A DNA stretch of 64,000 bases from positions 310,001 through 374,000 of the forward strand of contig NZ_QGGR01000002.1 of assembly GCF_003148685.1 (NCBI RefSeq), read 5' to 3'. Within the stretch, counting starts at the first letter, position 1. Each line of letters starts with the position of its first letter. The position numbers were made by a program, and so were the translations under genes. Of the stretch, positions 1-8,505 are shown in pieces. Origin of the DNA: Actinoplanes xinjiangensis (GTDB lineage: Bacteria; Actinomycetota; Actinomycetes; Mycobacteriales; Micromonosporaceae). The notes beneath the pieces were generated by a model. That model was given only the letters and a program-made list of their open reading frames with translations, searched no databases and was not told the DNA's origin.

Positions 1-190
1 GCCCTGCCCCGCCATGCCTCGTCCGACCCTGCCCCGCCACGCCACGCCACGTCCGGCCCTGCCTGGCCCCGCCACGCCACGTCCGGCCCTGCCTGGCCCC
101 GCCACGCCACGCCCGGCCCTGCCCGGCCCCGCCACGCCCGGCGCTGCCCCGCCTCGCCCTGTCCGGCCCTGCCACGCCTCGCCTCGCCAC
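1..190. repeat. 30-bp GC-rich minisatellite
   Basis: Tandem degenerate copies of a 30-bp unit built from CCGGCCCTGCC, TGGCCCCG and CCACGCCACG blocks, clearest at about 35-150. One frame would read as a ten-residue Pro/Ala/Arg repeat. That open frame has no ribosome binding site and is explained by the repeat, so no gene is called. The array continues off the left edge. Confidence 0.75.
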
Positions 191-288
191 GCCTCGCCGC
201 CGCCGCTGCGTCCTTCGGTGACCCGGCGGGCCGGCCGTGTGGGTGCCGGCACGTGTCGCCCTGGAGGTCGAGGACGCTGGGGAGCGGC

Positions 289-304
289 TAAGCTGCCTGG
301 CGTG
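289..304 (+). promoter_or_regulatory. Possible -10 box with leaderless GTG
   Basis: TAAGCT at 289-294 is followed by exactly 7 bases and then GTG at 302. This is the TANNNT-N7-start spacing typical of leaderless transcripts in actinobacteria. The GTG opens only a 13-codon frame (stop TGA at 341-343), which would lie upstream of the EamA transporter as a leader peptide, or simply mark its transcription start. The rest of 190-441 shows nothing else I can support. Confidence 0.35.
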
Positions 305-441
305 AGTCCGTTTCCCGGCGTTCTGCCGCCGCCGCGCTCCTGACCGGAGCGCCGCCGCGCCGATCCAGCACCGGCTGATCGGCCGCATTGCCTTGCGCTC
401 CGTCGCCGTTTCCTGACGACTCACTCTTCTTCGGAGCGCAC

Positions 442-1587
442 GTGTTCACCTCGTACTTCTCGTCTGTCTTCTCGTCGGCCTCGGCCGGCGCCCGGCTCAG
501 CCTGTTGCAGGTGTCCGCCGCCGGGATCCTCTGGGGCACCGCCGGTGTCGTCGTCCAGGTCGTCGCCGGGCACACCGGGCTCGGGGCACTGGCGATCGCC
601 TTCTACCGGCTCGCCGTCGCCGCGATCGTCCTGCTGGTCATCGGGTTCCCGGCCCGGCGCCGGATCCGGGCGGCGTTCCGGGCCGCGCCAGCCGCGGTGA
701 TCGCGGCGGGTGTGGGGCTCGCCACCTATCAGGGTCTCTATTTCGTGGCCGTCCGGCTGAGCGGTGTCAGCATCGCCACGGTGGTCAGCCTCGGCATCGC
801 GCCGGTGCTGCTCAGTGCCTGGGAGGCGTGGCGTACCCGGCAGCGTCCCGGTACCGCGACTCTGGCCGCCTCGGCCGCGGCCATCGGCGGCCTGGTCCTG
901 ATCGGTGGCGCCACCGTCGACTCCGGCGCCACCGCCACGGCCGGTCTCGGCCTGCTCGCCGCCATCGGTTCGGGCATCGTCTACGCCGCGTCGACCGCGA
1001 TCAGCCGGCACACCACCCAGGGCATGGAGCCGCTGACCCTCACCACCCTGTCCTGCGCGATCGGCGCGATCGCGATCCTGCCGATCGCCGCCGTCGAGGG
1101 TCTCGCGTTCACTCCGCGGGCGCTCCCGGTAGCCCTGCTGGTCTACGCGGGCGCGGTCACCACGGCTCTGGCGTACGCACTGTTCTACACCGGTCTGCGT
1201 CGCATCTCCGGCAGCGTCGCCGTGGTGGTGACCCTCCTCGAGCCGCTGACCGCGGCCCTGCTCGCCGTCCTGCTGATCGACGAGCCGCTCGGCCCGGCCA
1301 CGATCGTCGGCGGGCTGCTGCTGCTCGGCGCGGTGGCCACCCTCTACCTGGACGCGGGCGACGACACCGCGACTGCTCCGGTCGTCACCGGCCCGGCCGG
1401 CGCCCCGGTCGTTACCGGCCCGGCCAGCGCCCCGGTCGTCACCGGCCCGGCCAGCACCCCGGTCGTCACCGCCCCGGCCAGCACCCCGGACCTCGCCGGC
1501 TCGGCCGGCACCCCACACCTGGCCGGCCCGGCCGGCACCCCGGACCTCGCCGGCGAGGCGCCGGCAACCGCACCGGCGCGAGGCTGA
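442..1587 (+). CDS. EamA/DMT family permease with repeat tail
   Basis: Ten-helix drug/metabolite transporter family exporter (two EamA repeats) of the inner membrane; the substrate cannot be told from sequence. Hydrophobic segments begin with LLQVSAAGILWGTAGVVVQV and run to about residue 290, with the typical second-repeat end LIDEPLGPATIVGGLLLL. I choose GTG at 442, with GGAG at 433-436 in front; an in-frame ATG at 388 would add 18 residues without a clear binding site. After the last helix comes an unusual hydrophilic tail of about seven 9-residue repeats (VVTGPASTP type), coded by a 27-bp minisatellite. The tail is probably cytoplasmic and disordered, and it is not part of the family core. 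A hairpin terminator follows the stop. Confidence 0.85.
   Translation: MFTSYFSSVFSSASAGARLSLLQVSAAGILWGTAGVVVQVVAGHTGLGALAIAFYRLAVAAIVLLVIGFPARRRIRAAFRAAPAAVIAAGVGLATYQGLYFVAVRLSGVSIATVVSLGIAPVLLSAWEAWRTRQRPGTATLAASAAAIGGLVLIGGATVDSGATATAGLGLLAAIGSGIVYAASTAISRHTTQGMEPLTLTTLSCAIGAIAILPIAAVEGLAFTPRALPVALLVYAGAVTTALAYALFYTGLRRISGSVAVVVTLLEPLTAALLAVLLIDEPLGPATIVGGLLLLGAVATLYLDAGDDTATAPVVTGPAGAPVVTGPASAPVVTGPASTPVVTAPASTPDLAGSAGTPHLAGPAGTPDLAGEAPATAPARG
1381..1569 (+). repeat. 27-bp minisatellite inside the EamA gene
   Basis: Seven in-frame copies of a 27-bp unit encode VVTGPAGAP, VVTGPASAP, VVTGPASTP, VVTAPASTP, DLAGSAGTP, HLAGPAGTP and a last degenerate copy. The unit length is a multiple of three, so copy number can change without breaking the frame. 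Confidence 0.85.
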
Positions 1588-1605
1588 CCTTCCGTTTCGC
1601 ACGGC

Positions 1606-1637
1606 CCCCACCCGGCTTCGCGAGAGGCCGGGTGGGG
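1606..1637 (+). terminator. Hairpin terminator after EamA gene
   Basis: Inverted repeat CCCCACCCGGC / GCCGGGTGGGG with a 9-base loop, 18 bases after the stop. There is no T-run, as is common for actinobacterial terminators. Confidence 0.6.
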
Positions 1638-1735
1638 CAGGTCCGGGTTGCGTCGCGGGAACGGCTTAGGTGCCGGGCGGTTGCGACGATGTCTCCTGGT
1701 GAAGGTGGCAGGCGGGACCTGGGGGGCGTTCGGCC

Positions 1736-2761
1736 ATGAAGAAGTTCGGGCAGGTGGCGGGCAGTGTGACACTGGCGGCGGTGGTGGGCCTGGGTGGCTC
1801 ACCGGCGCAGGCGGCGCAGGCGGCGCAGGCGGCGCAGGCGGCGCAGGCGGCGCAGGCGGCGCAAGCCGCGGCGGCTCCGGCGGCGGGGCTGCCGGGGCTG
1901 GTGGCGTATGTGCGGGGCGGAGACGTCTACGTCGGCAAGGGGACCACCGAACAACGGCTGACCACCGGCGGTGGGCATGCCCGGCCGAGGTGGTCACCCG
2001 ACGGCCGGCGGCTAGCCGTTCTGCACCAGGGCCGGGTCTGGGTCATGGCGGCGGACGGCAGCGGGCGGCGCCGGCTGAGCACCCGGCCGGCGGGTGGGGC
2101 GTCATGGTCGCCGGACGGCGGGTCGATCGCATTCGCGTCCCTGTCGTGCACCGGCGGGCCCGGGGTGTACCGGATCTCGGCCACGGCTGCCGGGGCGGAA
2201 CCGGAGGTGCTCTTCCCCCGGGACTGCCGCGGTGAGGAGCTTCCGGAGGAGACGACGGCCGGGCCGGCCACCGGGTCTCTGCGGGAGCGGCTCCAGTACG
2301 ACAATGCGGTGGCCTGGTCACCGGACGGCTCGCGGATCGCGTTCCGGGGCGGGGACTGCGAGTCGGTGTACGACGCCTGCCTGACCATCGGGACGGTCAC
2401 GACGGGGGCGGAGCAGACCGTCGAGGCCTACGGGGGTGGCGGCACGCAGAACAGAGGTTTCGCGGTGGTGCCGAGCTGGCGCCCGGACGGGGTGAAGCTG
2501 TCCTGGACCGCCTACCGGCAGGGCGAGACGGCAGCCGACGACAGGCCGGTCCACCTCGTGGAATACGACACGGCCACGGGTACGAAACGGACAGTCGGCG
2601 GTGCGCTGGACCGGGAGCTCGCCTACGTCGACGGCGACCGTGCAGTGGTCACCAGCCGGAACAACGGCGGTTCGTGGCTGACCGTGCTCGGCCTGGCGAA
2701 CGGCACCCGCACCCTGCTGCGTTCCGGCTCCCAGCCGAGCATCCAGCCCCTCCCCCGCTGA
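1736..2761 (+). CDS. Secreted TolB-like beta-propeller protein
   Basis: Exported protein of 341 residues made mostly of WD40-like/TolB-type propeller blades. The blade motif W-S/R-P-D-G occurs four times or more (RWSPDGRRLAV, SWSPDGGSIAF, AWSPDGSRIAF, SWRPDGVKLSW). The N-terminus (MKKFGQVAGSVTLAAVVGLGG) is a signal peptide whose cleavage region carries an expanded Ala-Gln-Ala repeat coded by a 9-bp microsatellite. Cysteine pairs near residues 140-165 and 205-215 could form disulfides outside the cell. No catalytic residues are recognisable; a binding or scaffold role is an inference. The ATG at 1736 has a G-rich stretch in front. Confidence 0.8.
   Translation: MKKFGQVAGSVTLAAVVGLGGSPAQAAQAAQAAQAAQAAQAAQAAAAPAAGLPGLVAYVRGGDVYVGKGTTEQRLTTGGGHARPRWSPDGRRLAVLHQGRVWVMAADGSGRRRLSTRPAGGASWSPDGGSIAFASLSCTGGPGVYRISATAAGAEPEVLFPRDCRGEELPEETTAGPATGSLRERLQYDNAVAWSPDGSRIAFRGGDCESVYDACLTIGTVTTGAEQTVEAYGGGGTQNRGFAVVPSWRPDGVKLSWTAYRQGETAADDRPVHLVEYDTATGTKRTVGGALDRELAYVDGDRAVVTSRNNGGSWLTVLGLANGTRTLLRSGSQPSIQPLPR
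1805..1866 (+). repeat. 9-bp microsatellite in signal peptide region
   Basis: About seven perfect copies of GCGCAGGCG, translating as repeated Ala-Gln-Ala directly after the signal peptide. A perfect short array such as this is prone to slipped-strand changes of copy number, in 3-residue steps. Confidence 0.9.
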
Positions 2762-2905
2762 CCGGCGAGCAACGGGCGGCGGCGCGGGCGGCGAGCAACG
2801 GGCGGCGGCGCGGGCGGGCGAGCGGCGAGCGACGAGCGACGGGCGACGGGCGGCGGCGCGGGCGGCGGGCGGCGGCGCGGGCGGCGGCGCGGGCGAGGAT
2901 TTCCG
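2762..2905. repeat. GC-rich degenerate tandem repeat
   Basis: Irregular tandem of GGCGGCGGCGCGGGC and CGAGCAACGGG-like blocks filling the gap between the propeller gene and trmB. No gene or clear terminator is seen. A TATCGT hexamer at 2925-2930 could be the -10 box of trmB. Confidence 0.6.
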
Positions 2906-2939
2906 TAGGAGCCGGGGCGGGTTCTATCGTTGGCGCGCC

Positions 2940-3620
2940 ATGAGTGAGACCGAGACGCCCGCAACCAGGCCCATTCGTACCTTCCATCCGCGCCGTGGGC
3001 GGATGAGCAGCCGTCACGCGGACGCGCACGCCGCGTTGTGGCCACGGCTCGGGTTGACGGTGATCGACGGGGACCGGACGCCGCTGGATCTGGTGGAACT
3101 GTTCGGCCGGGAGATCCCGGTGGTTCTGGAGATCGGTTTCGGGATGGGTGACGCGACCGCCGCCATGGCCGCCGCGGACCCCGGCCGCGGTTACCTCGGT
3201 GTGGAGGTGCACACCCCGGGCATCGGGAACCTGCTGGCCCTCACCGGCGAACTGGCACTCGGCAACGTCCGCGTCGCGCACGGCGATGCGATGGAACTGG
3301 CCCAGCGGATCGCCCCGGGAAGCCTGGACGCCGTGCATGTGTTCTTCCCGGACCCGTGGCCGAAGGCCCGCCATCACAAGCGGCGCCTGATTCAGCCGTC
3401 GAACGTCGCTGTGCTGCGGGAACGACTGCGCCCGGGCGGCGTGCTGCACTGCGCGACCGACTGGCCGGAGTATGCGGAGGCGATGGCCGGGACCCTGGAC
3501 GCGGATCCCGGCCTCCGGCGCCTGCCGGCCGCACCGCACGGTCGCCCGGAGACGAAGTTCGAACGGCGCGGCACCGCGGCGGGACGCCCGATCACCGATC
3601 TGCGGTACGAGCGACGCTGA
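2940..3620 (+). CDS. trmB: tRNA (guanine-N7-)-methyltransferase
   Basis: SAM-dependent enzyme that methylates N7 of G46 in the variable loop of tRNAs. At 226 residues it has the usual TrmB length. It shows the SAM-binding motif LEIGFGMGDA (about residue 63), the family signature VFFPDPWPKARHHKRRL, and the C-terminal TKFERRG motif that closes the active site. The ATG at 2940 has no strong ribosome binding site; the gap to a TATCGT hexamer is 9 bases, so the message may be nearly leaderless. It is probably monocistronic: the next gene starts more than 200 bases later. Confidence 0.93.
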   Translation: MSETETPATRPIRTFHPRRGRMSSRHADAHAALWPRLGLTVIDGDRTPLDLVELFGREIPVVLEIGFGMGDATAAMAAADPGRGYLGVEVHTPGIGNLLALTGELALGNVRVAHGDAMELAQRIAPGSLDAVHVFFPDPWPKARHHKRRLIQPSNVAVLRERLRPGGVLHCATDWPEYAEAMAGTLDADPGLRRLPAAPHGRPETKFERRGTAAGRPITDLRYERR

Positions 3621-3843
3621 CCCGACCGAGCGGCGACGCCGGGAGAGCGCGCGGCGGCTACCGCCGCCGACGTCCCGGGACGCCGGCGGAAAACCTGGGC
3701 CAAAGGGTCGGGCGACGGCGGCCGACACTGAAGGATGTGGGGCGGATCGCAGTCACCCCGCCGCGAAGGGGTAGCGGACGCGCACCGCGTCATTTGCCGG
3801 TTTCAGCCCTTTCGCGCATCTAGGCTTGAGGTGGAGGTCGGCC

Positions 3844-5997
3844 ATGCGGCGAGAAGGCCCCGGCGACGCCGGGCGGTCCGGACGGACGCACGCGGCGGAA
3901 GCCGCGATTCCCGCGCGCACGGCCACGCCTTACGGGGGGACGGCCGTCGACGAGCATCCACGTTCGTCGGCGGCCGCCGCCGGTTTTCTTGGATCTCCCA
4001 CGCATCGTGGTGTCCTGACCAGCGGCTCCGCCGACCAGCTGGCGGCGCTGACGGCCCGGGCGGCGTCCGCGCCGAGCGCCTGCGTCCAGTTCGTCGAGGG
4101 TGACCGGCTGCGCCTGTACGGCAGCTGGGGTGTCGCCGCCGACTGGGACGAGATCAACCACACCGACCTGGAGTCGTCACTCGGCGGGATCGTCGTGCGT
4201 ACCGGTGACACCCTCGCCGTGTCGGACGCGCTGGCCGACGACCGGGTGCCGGCGGGGGTGCTGCGTGACCACGGCGGCGCCTACCTGGGTTACCCGGTGC
4301 ACGACCGGATGGGCATGGTGCTGGGTGTCTGCTGCGCCTACGATCGCCGGCCGCGGGAGTGGACGGCCGAGCAGATCGCCGCGGTGGCGGAGGCGGCCGA
4401 GGTGGCGACGCTGCTGATCGGCGAGCAACTGGCCCGGCACGAGCTGGAGCAGCAGCACCGGTTCCTGGACGCGGTGCTGGACAGCCTGCACGACGGGGTG
4501 GCCGCGTGTGACGCCGCCGGCCGGGTGGTGTTCGTGAACGAGCGGATGCGCCGGCTGTGGGGCGACTCGCCGGTGGAGGACGTGACGGGGCTGGCCGACG
4601 CTTCGGGCGTTCCGCTGCTGCGGGAGGAACTCGGGCTGTTCCGGGCGCTGCGCGGGGAACGGGTACGCGACGCGCCGATCGCCGCGCACGGACGTGGCCG
4701 CCGGACCAGATTCTTCCTGATGGACGCGCAGCCCATCCGCGGGCTGGACGGCCGGGTGGTGGGCGCCGTGCAGGCGGTCCAGGACGTGACCCGGCAGCGG
4801 CGGGCGGAGCGGTTCCGCAGTTGTGAGCTGGCGGTGACGACGGCGCTGGCGGGGGCGGCCAGCATCGAGGCGGCGGGGCCGCGGGTGCTGGAGGCGGTGG
4901 TCGCGACCCTGGACTGGGTGCACGCCGAGTTGTGGACGGTCGACGAGGGGACGATCCGTGCGGCGGCCCGGTGGAGCACGCCGGGCTGGCCGTCGGGGAT
5001 CCCGGTGCCGGAGCGGCTGGCGTACGGGCAGGGTCTGGCCGGCCGGGCCTGGCAGGTGGACAAGCCGCTGTGGATCCGCGACGTGGGCCGCCCGCAGAGC
5101 CTGATCTCCCCGGACACCTCGGCGGACCGGCTGCACACCGCGCTGGCGATCCCGGTGCACGACGGGGCGGGCCCGATCGGGGTGCTGACGGTGTTCGCCG
5201 ATTCGGTGGAGGACCCGGAGGACGAGCTGGTCGCGCTGATGTCGGGGATCGCCGCGCATCTGGGGCAGTTCGTGGAACGGCGCCGGGTGGAGGATCTGCA
5301 GCGGCAGCTGACCCGGAGCAAGAACGAGTATCTGGCCCTGATCGGCCACGAACTGCGCACCCCGCTGACGTCGATAAGCGCCTACACGGAGCTGCTGCGG
5401 GAGGCCGACGAGGCGACCCTGGTCCGGGACGGCCCGCGCCTGATCGCGGTGATCGAGCGCAACACCAACCAGCTCCGGGAGATCATCAACGAGCTGCTGG
5501 AGCTGTCGGCGCTGGACGCCGGGCACGCGGACGTACGGCGTACCCCCATGGATCTCGCCGCGGTGGTCCGTGAGGTGGTGGACCGGGCGCGGGTGGCCAT
5601 CGACGGCGCTCCCGTGGTGATCGACGCCGACCTGCCGGGCGAGTTGATCGTGCCGGGCGACCGGGACCGGCTGCGGCACATCGTGGAGAACCTGCTGGGC
5701 AGCGCGGTCCGGTTCAGCCCGGACGGCGGGCACGTGGCGGTGTCGCTGCGCAGCACCGGGCGGGCGGCCGAGCTGGCCGTGTCGGACGCGGCCGGCGATG
5801 TGCCGCGAGCCGAGCGCGAGCAGCTGTTCACCGGGCATTTCCGGACCGCCCGCGGCCACGACCGGATCCTGCCGGGCAGTGGGCTGGGCCTGACGCTGAG
5901 CCGCGCCGTGGTCGAGAAACACCAGGGCAGCATCGAGCTGACCGGTGGGGACGCGGGCACGACGGTGCTGGTCAGGCTGCCCCTCGAAGTACGGTGA
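3844..5997 (+). CDS. GAF-PAS-GAF hybrid sensor histidine kinase
   Basis: Cytoplasmic sensor kinase of 717 residues without membrane helices. Order of domains: GAF (about 45-190), PAS (about 200-310, beginning LDAVLDSLHDGVAACDAAG), a second GAF (about 330-470, with RTAL-type small-molecule pocket), HisKA with the phospho-acceptor box ALIGHELRTPL (about 495), and a HATPase_c domain with N-box HIVENLLGSAV and G-box GSGLGLTLSRAVVEKH. I take the ATG at 3844 as start, because GGAGG lies 6 bases upstream at 3833-3837; an ATG 18 bases earlier has none. A TAGGCT hexamer at 3821 may be its -10 box. No response regulator gene lies next to it, so it is an orphan kinase. The signal is unknown; GAF/PAS stacks usually sense redox state, light or small ligands. 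Confidence 0.85.
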   Translation: MRREGPGDAGRSGRTHAAEAAIPARTATPYGGTAVDEHPRSSAAAAGFLGSPTHRGVLTSGSADQLAALTARAASAPSACVQFVEGDRLRLYGSWGVAADWDEINHTDLESSLGGIVVRTGDTLAVSDALADDRVPAGVLRDHGGAYLGYPVHDRMGMVLGVCCAYDRRPREWTAEQIAAVAEAAEVATLLIGEQLARHELEQQHRFLDAVLDSLHDGVAACDAAGRVVFVNERMRRLWGDSPVEDVTGLADASGVPLLREELGLFRALRGERVRDAPIAAHGRGRRTRFFLMDAQPIRGLDGRVVGAVQAVQDVTRQRRAERFRSCELAVTTALAGAASIEAAGPRVLEAVVATLDWVHAELWTVDEGTIRAAARWSTPGWPSGIPVPERLAYGQGLAGRAWQVDKPLWIRDVGRPQSLISPDTSADRLHTALAIPVHDGAGPIGVLTVFADSVEDPEDELVALMSGIAAHLGQFVERRRVEDLQRQLTRSKNEYLALIGHELRTPLTSISAYTELLREADEATLVRDGPRLIAVIERNTNQLREIINELLELSALDAGHADVRRTPMDLAAVVREVVDRARVAIDGAPVVIDADLPGELIVPGDRDRLRHIVENLLGSAVRFSPDGGHVAVSLRSTGRAAELAVSDAAGDVPRAEREQLFTGHFRTARGHDRILPGSGLGLTLSRAVVEKHQGSIELTGGDAGTTVLVRLPLEVR

Positions 5998-6000
5998 GCC

Positions 6001-6585
6001 CTACTCGCCGGGCCGGCCGCGGCGCTCGATGTCGCGATGGACCTCCGGGTCCCACTTCGAGGCGTCCCAGTCGTCGCGCTGCAGGATGGTGCTCGGGCGG
6101 CCGCCGAGGTCGCGGAGACCGGTCTCCCGGCGGATCCGGGCGCGGGCCAGGACGACGCCGGTGATGAGGGCGGCCCAGCCGCCGAGCCGGAGGCCCGAGG
6201 CGGCCAGTTGGGTCACCGGGAGGATGTAGCTGAGGCTGATCAGCAGCAGGGTGACGAAGAGGCCGCCGTATCCGGCCGCGCCGGGGCCGGTCGGCGACAC
6301 CTTGTGGGCGCTGACGATCCAGACGATCGTGGAGATCAGCAGGCCGATGATGCAGACCCAGGTCACCAGACCGAGGATCAGGATGCCGAGCACCAGGGTG
6401 GCCTGGGTGCCGGGCGAGTTGGGGTCGGCGGCGCCGGTCTGGATCGCGCTCACCCCGGCCAGCACCAGCCCGGCGCTGAGCAGGGCGATCACCAGGAACG
6501 CGATGCTGAATCGGATCACCCTGCGGGTCGCCAGACCGAAGGTGTCCAGGTTGCCCTCGTGCGGCGCCTTGCTCTCGAAACTCAT
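6001..6585 (-). CDS. Four-helix membrane protein of unknown function
   Basis: A 194-residue integral membrane protein with four hydrophobic segments at about 26-50, 65-90, 105-127 and 133-150, and a charged C-terminal tail of about 40 residues (ILQRDDWDASKWDPEVHRDIERRGR) predicted to be cytoplasmic. I do not recognise a named family. The start ATG at 6585 is preceded by GAGAGG. It lies 59 bases downstream of ggt on the same strand, and a long hairpin in the gap includes this ribosome binding site, so it may be read through from ggt or controlled by that structure. Confidence 0.75.
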   Translation of the reverse strand: MSFESKAPHEGNLDTFGLATRRVIRFSIAFLVIALLSAGLVLAGVSAIQTGAADPNSPGTQATLVLGILILGLVTWVCIIGLLISTIVWIVSAHKVSPTGPGAAGYGGLFVTLLLISLSYILPVTQLAASGLRLGGWAALITGVVLARARIRRETGLRDLGGRPSTILQRDDWDASKWDPEVHRDIERRGRPGE

Positions 6586-6589
6586 TGCC

Positions 6590-6634
6590 TCTCCCCGATC
6601 GGCCCGCACCATGATGGCCGACCGATCGGGGAGA
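6590..6634 (-). terminator. Hairpin after ggt that masks a ribosome binding site
   Basis: Inverted repeat TCTCCCCGATCGG / CCGATCGGGGAGA (13 bp) with a 19-base loop. It starts 10 bases after the ggt stop, so it can act as its terminator. On the transcript the 3' arm contains the GGGGAGA purine stretch that serves the next gene, whose ATG is only 4 bases further on. Confidence 0.6.
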
Positions 6635-6644
6635 CCGCAAAGGC

Positions 6645-8435
6645 TCAGCGTGCCGGGCGCACCACTCCGGCCGCCCCGCCACCTCGGCGGACGGGTTCGG
6701 CCGAGGCGATGAACCCGCCGCCCCGGGTGAATTCGATCGCGGTGGCCGCCCCGAGTTCCGGGGCGTCGGCGGCGAATGTGTGACCGAGCGGGGTGAGCGC
6801 CGGGCCGTACTGGAGACGGAACGCGGCCTCCGCCTGGATCCCGGCACTGTTGCGCTGGGAGGCACGCGGCGCGGCCATCGCCTCGGGCAGGGTCATGCCC
6901 AGCTCCACCCGGTTGAGCAGCAGCTGGGTGACGGTGGTGATGATGGTGGCGCCACCGGGCGAACCGAGCGCGAGGAACGGCCTGCCGTCCTTGAGCACGA
7001 TCGTCGGCGACATCGAGCTGCGCGGCCGCTTGCCCGGACCGGGCAGGTTGGGGTCGGGCGCGGTGCCCTGGGTGGGTGCGAAGTTGAAATCGGTCAGCTC
7101 GTTGTTGAGCAGGAAGCCGCGGCCCGGCACGACCATGGTGTTCCCGCCGGTCGCCTCGATGGTGAAGGTGTACTCGACGATGTTGCCCCACCGGTCGGCA
7201 ACGGTCAGGTTGGTGGTGCTCTGGCCCTCCTCGACCGGCCGGCCGACCGCCGCACGGGTGCAGCCGGAGCCGTTCAGATCACCCGGCGCGACCGGCTTGA
7301 CCAGGGCTTTCGTGCGGTCGATCAGGCAGGCACGCTGGGCCGCCCAGCGATCCGAGATCAACTTCTTCAGGACCGAGGGCGAGGTGTACGCCCCCACGAA
7401 CCGGTTCCGGTCGGCGAAGGCGAGCGCCGTGGCCTCCAGGTAGTAGTGCAGCTTCTCGATCCCGGTCGCCGAGGTGGGCAGCCCCGCCTCCAGGATGTTC
7501 AGCGCCTCGCCGACCGCGACGCCGCCGCTGGACGGCGTGGACATGCCGTAGACGGTCAGCCCGCGATAGTCCGACCGGGTCGGCGCCGGGTACCGCAACC
7601 GGTATCCGGCCAGGTCGGCCCGGGTCAGGACACCGGGACGGATCGGGTACGCCCACGTGCCCCACGGGTCGGCGGCGACCGGCGGGTGCTGCACCGCGTC
7701 GACGATGTCCTCCGCGACGGCCCCGCGGTAGAAGACCCCGGTGCCCTCCCGGGCGATCAGCCGGTAGGTGTCGGCCAGGTCCGGGTTGCGCTGGGTCGTG
7801 CCGACCGCCGGCGGGGCCCCACCCGGCAGGTACAGCTCCCGGCTCGACGTGAACTGCCCGAACGCGGCGGCGTTGTCGGCGACCTGCTGACGGAACGTGG
7901 CGTCGACGGTGAAGCCGCGGTCGGCGAGGCGGGCGGCCGGCTGCAAGGAGGCGGACAGCGACCGGGTGCCCCAGCGGCGCAGGGCCGCCTCCCAGGTGGC
8001 CACGGTGCCGGGGGTGCCGGCGGAGAGGCCGCTGACCCGGGCCTCGTTGAAGTCGTACGGCAGTCCGTCCACCGGGTCGATGAAGTACTTCTCGGTGGCC
8101 GTGGCCGGCGCGGTCTCCCGCCCGTCGATGGTGGAGACCCGCCCGGTGCGCGCGTCGTAGTGGACGAAGAAGCCACCACCGCCGATCCCGGCCGAGAACG
8201 GTTCGGTGACACCGAGAGCCGCAGCCGCGGCGACCGCCGCGTCGACCGCGTTGCCGCCACGGCGCAGCACGTCCAGCCCGATCGCGGTGGCCTCCGCGTC
8301 GACCGTGGCGACCGCGCCGCCGTACCCGATCGCGGTGGGTTGTTTGATGACCCCACCGGCGAGTGCCGGTGGGGAGGCGGCCACGAATCCCAGGGTGGTG
8401 AGTGACAGCGCTGTCAGCGCGGGCAGGAACCGCAT
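6645..8435 (-). CDS. ggt: Secreted gamma-glutamyltransferase
   Basis: Periplasmic/secreted Ntn-hydrolase that transfers or hydrolyses gamma-glutamyl groups of glutathione and related compounds. 596 residues from the chosen ATG (GGAGG in front); a signal peptide ends near residue 26 (ASPPALAGG). It is made as a proenzyme that cuts itself before a threonine: here the predicted site is Thr407 in EGQSTTNLTV. Other family motifs are present: the FLLNNELTDF lid, PRSSMSPTIV and GSPGGATIIT. One oddity is that the residue two after the nucleophile is Asn409, where the well-studied enzymes have His (TTH). Actinobacterial cells with mycothiol may use it on other gamma-glutamyl peptides; that is inference. 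Confidence 0.93.
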   Translation of the reverse strand: MRFLPALTALSLTTLGFVAASPPALAGGVIKQPTAIGYGGAVATVDAEATAIGLDVLRRGGNAVDAAVAAAAALGVTEPFSAGIGGGGFFVHYDARTGRVSTIDGRETAPATATEKYFIDPVDGLPYDFNEARVSGLSAGTPGTVATWEAALRRWGTRSLSASLQPAARLADRGFTVDATFRQQVADNAAAFGQFTSSRELYLPGGAPPAVGTTQRNPDLADTYRLIAREGTGVFYRGAVAEDIVDAVQHPPVAADPWGTWAYPIRPGVLTRADLAGYRLRYPAPTRSDYRGLTVYGMSTPSSGGVAVGEALNILEAGLPTSATGIEKLHYYLEATALAFADRNRFVGAYTSPSVLKKLISDRWAAQRACLIDRTKALVKPVAPGDLNGSGCTRAAVGRPVEEGQSTTNLTVADRWGNIVEYTFTIEATGGNTMVVPGRGFLLNNELTDFNFAPTQGTAPDPNLPGPGKRPRSSMSPTIVLKDGRPFLALGSPGGATIITTVTQLLLNRVELGMTLPEAMAAPRASQRNSAGIQAEAAFRLQYGPALTPLGHTFAADAPELGAATAIEFTRGGGFIASAEPVRRGGGAAGVVRPAR

Positions 8436-8505
8436 CGGCCCTCCAGGTTGGGCATTGCCGGTCGTCCATATCTGCCTACCGGGACGGGACCGTCGGCGCA
8501 ACAAA

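Noticed and set aside
14..343. 109-residue frame in the left-end minisatellite
   Set aside because: Pro/Ala/Arg repeat without ribosome binding site; explained by the tandem DNA repeat.
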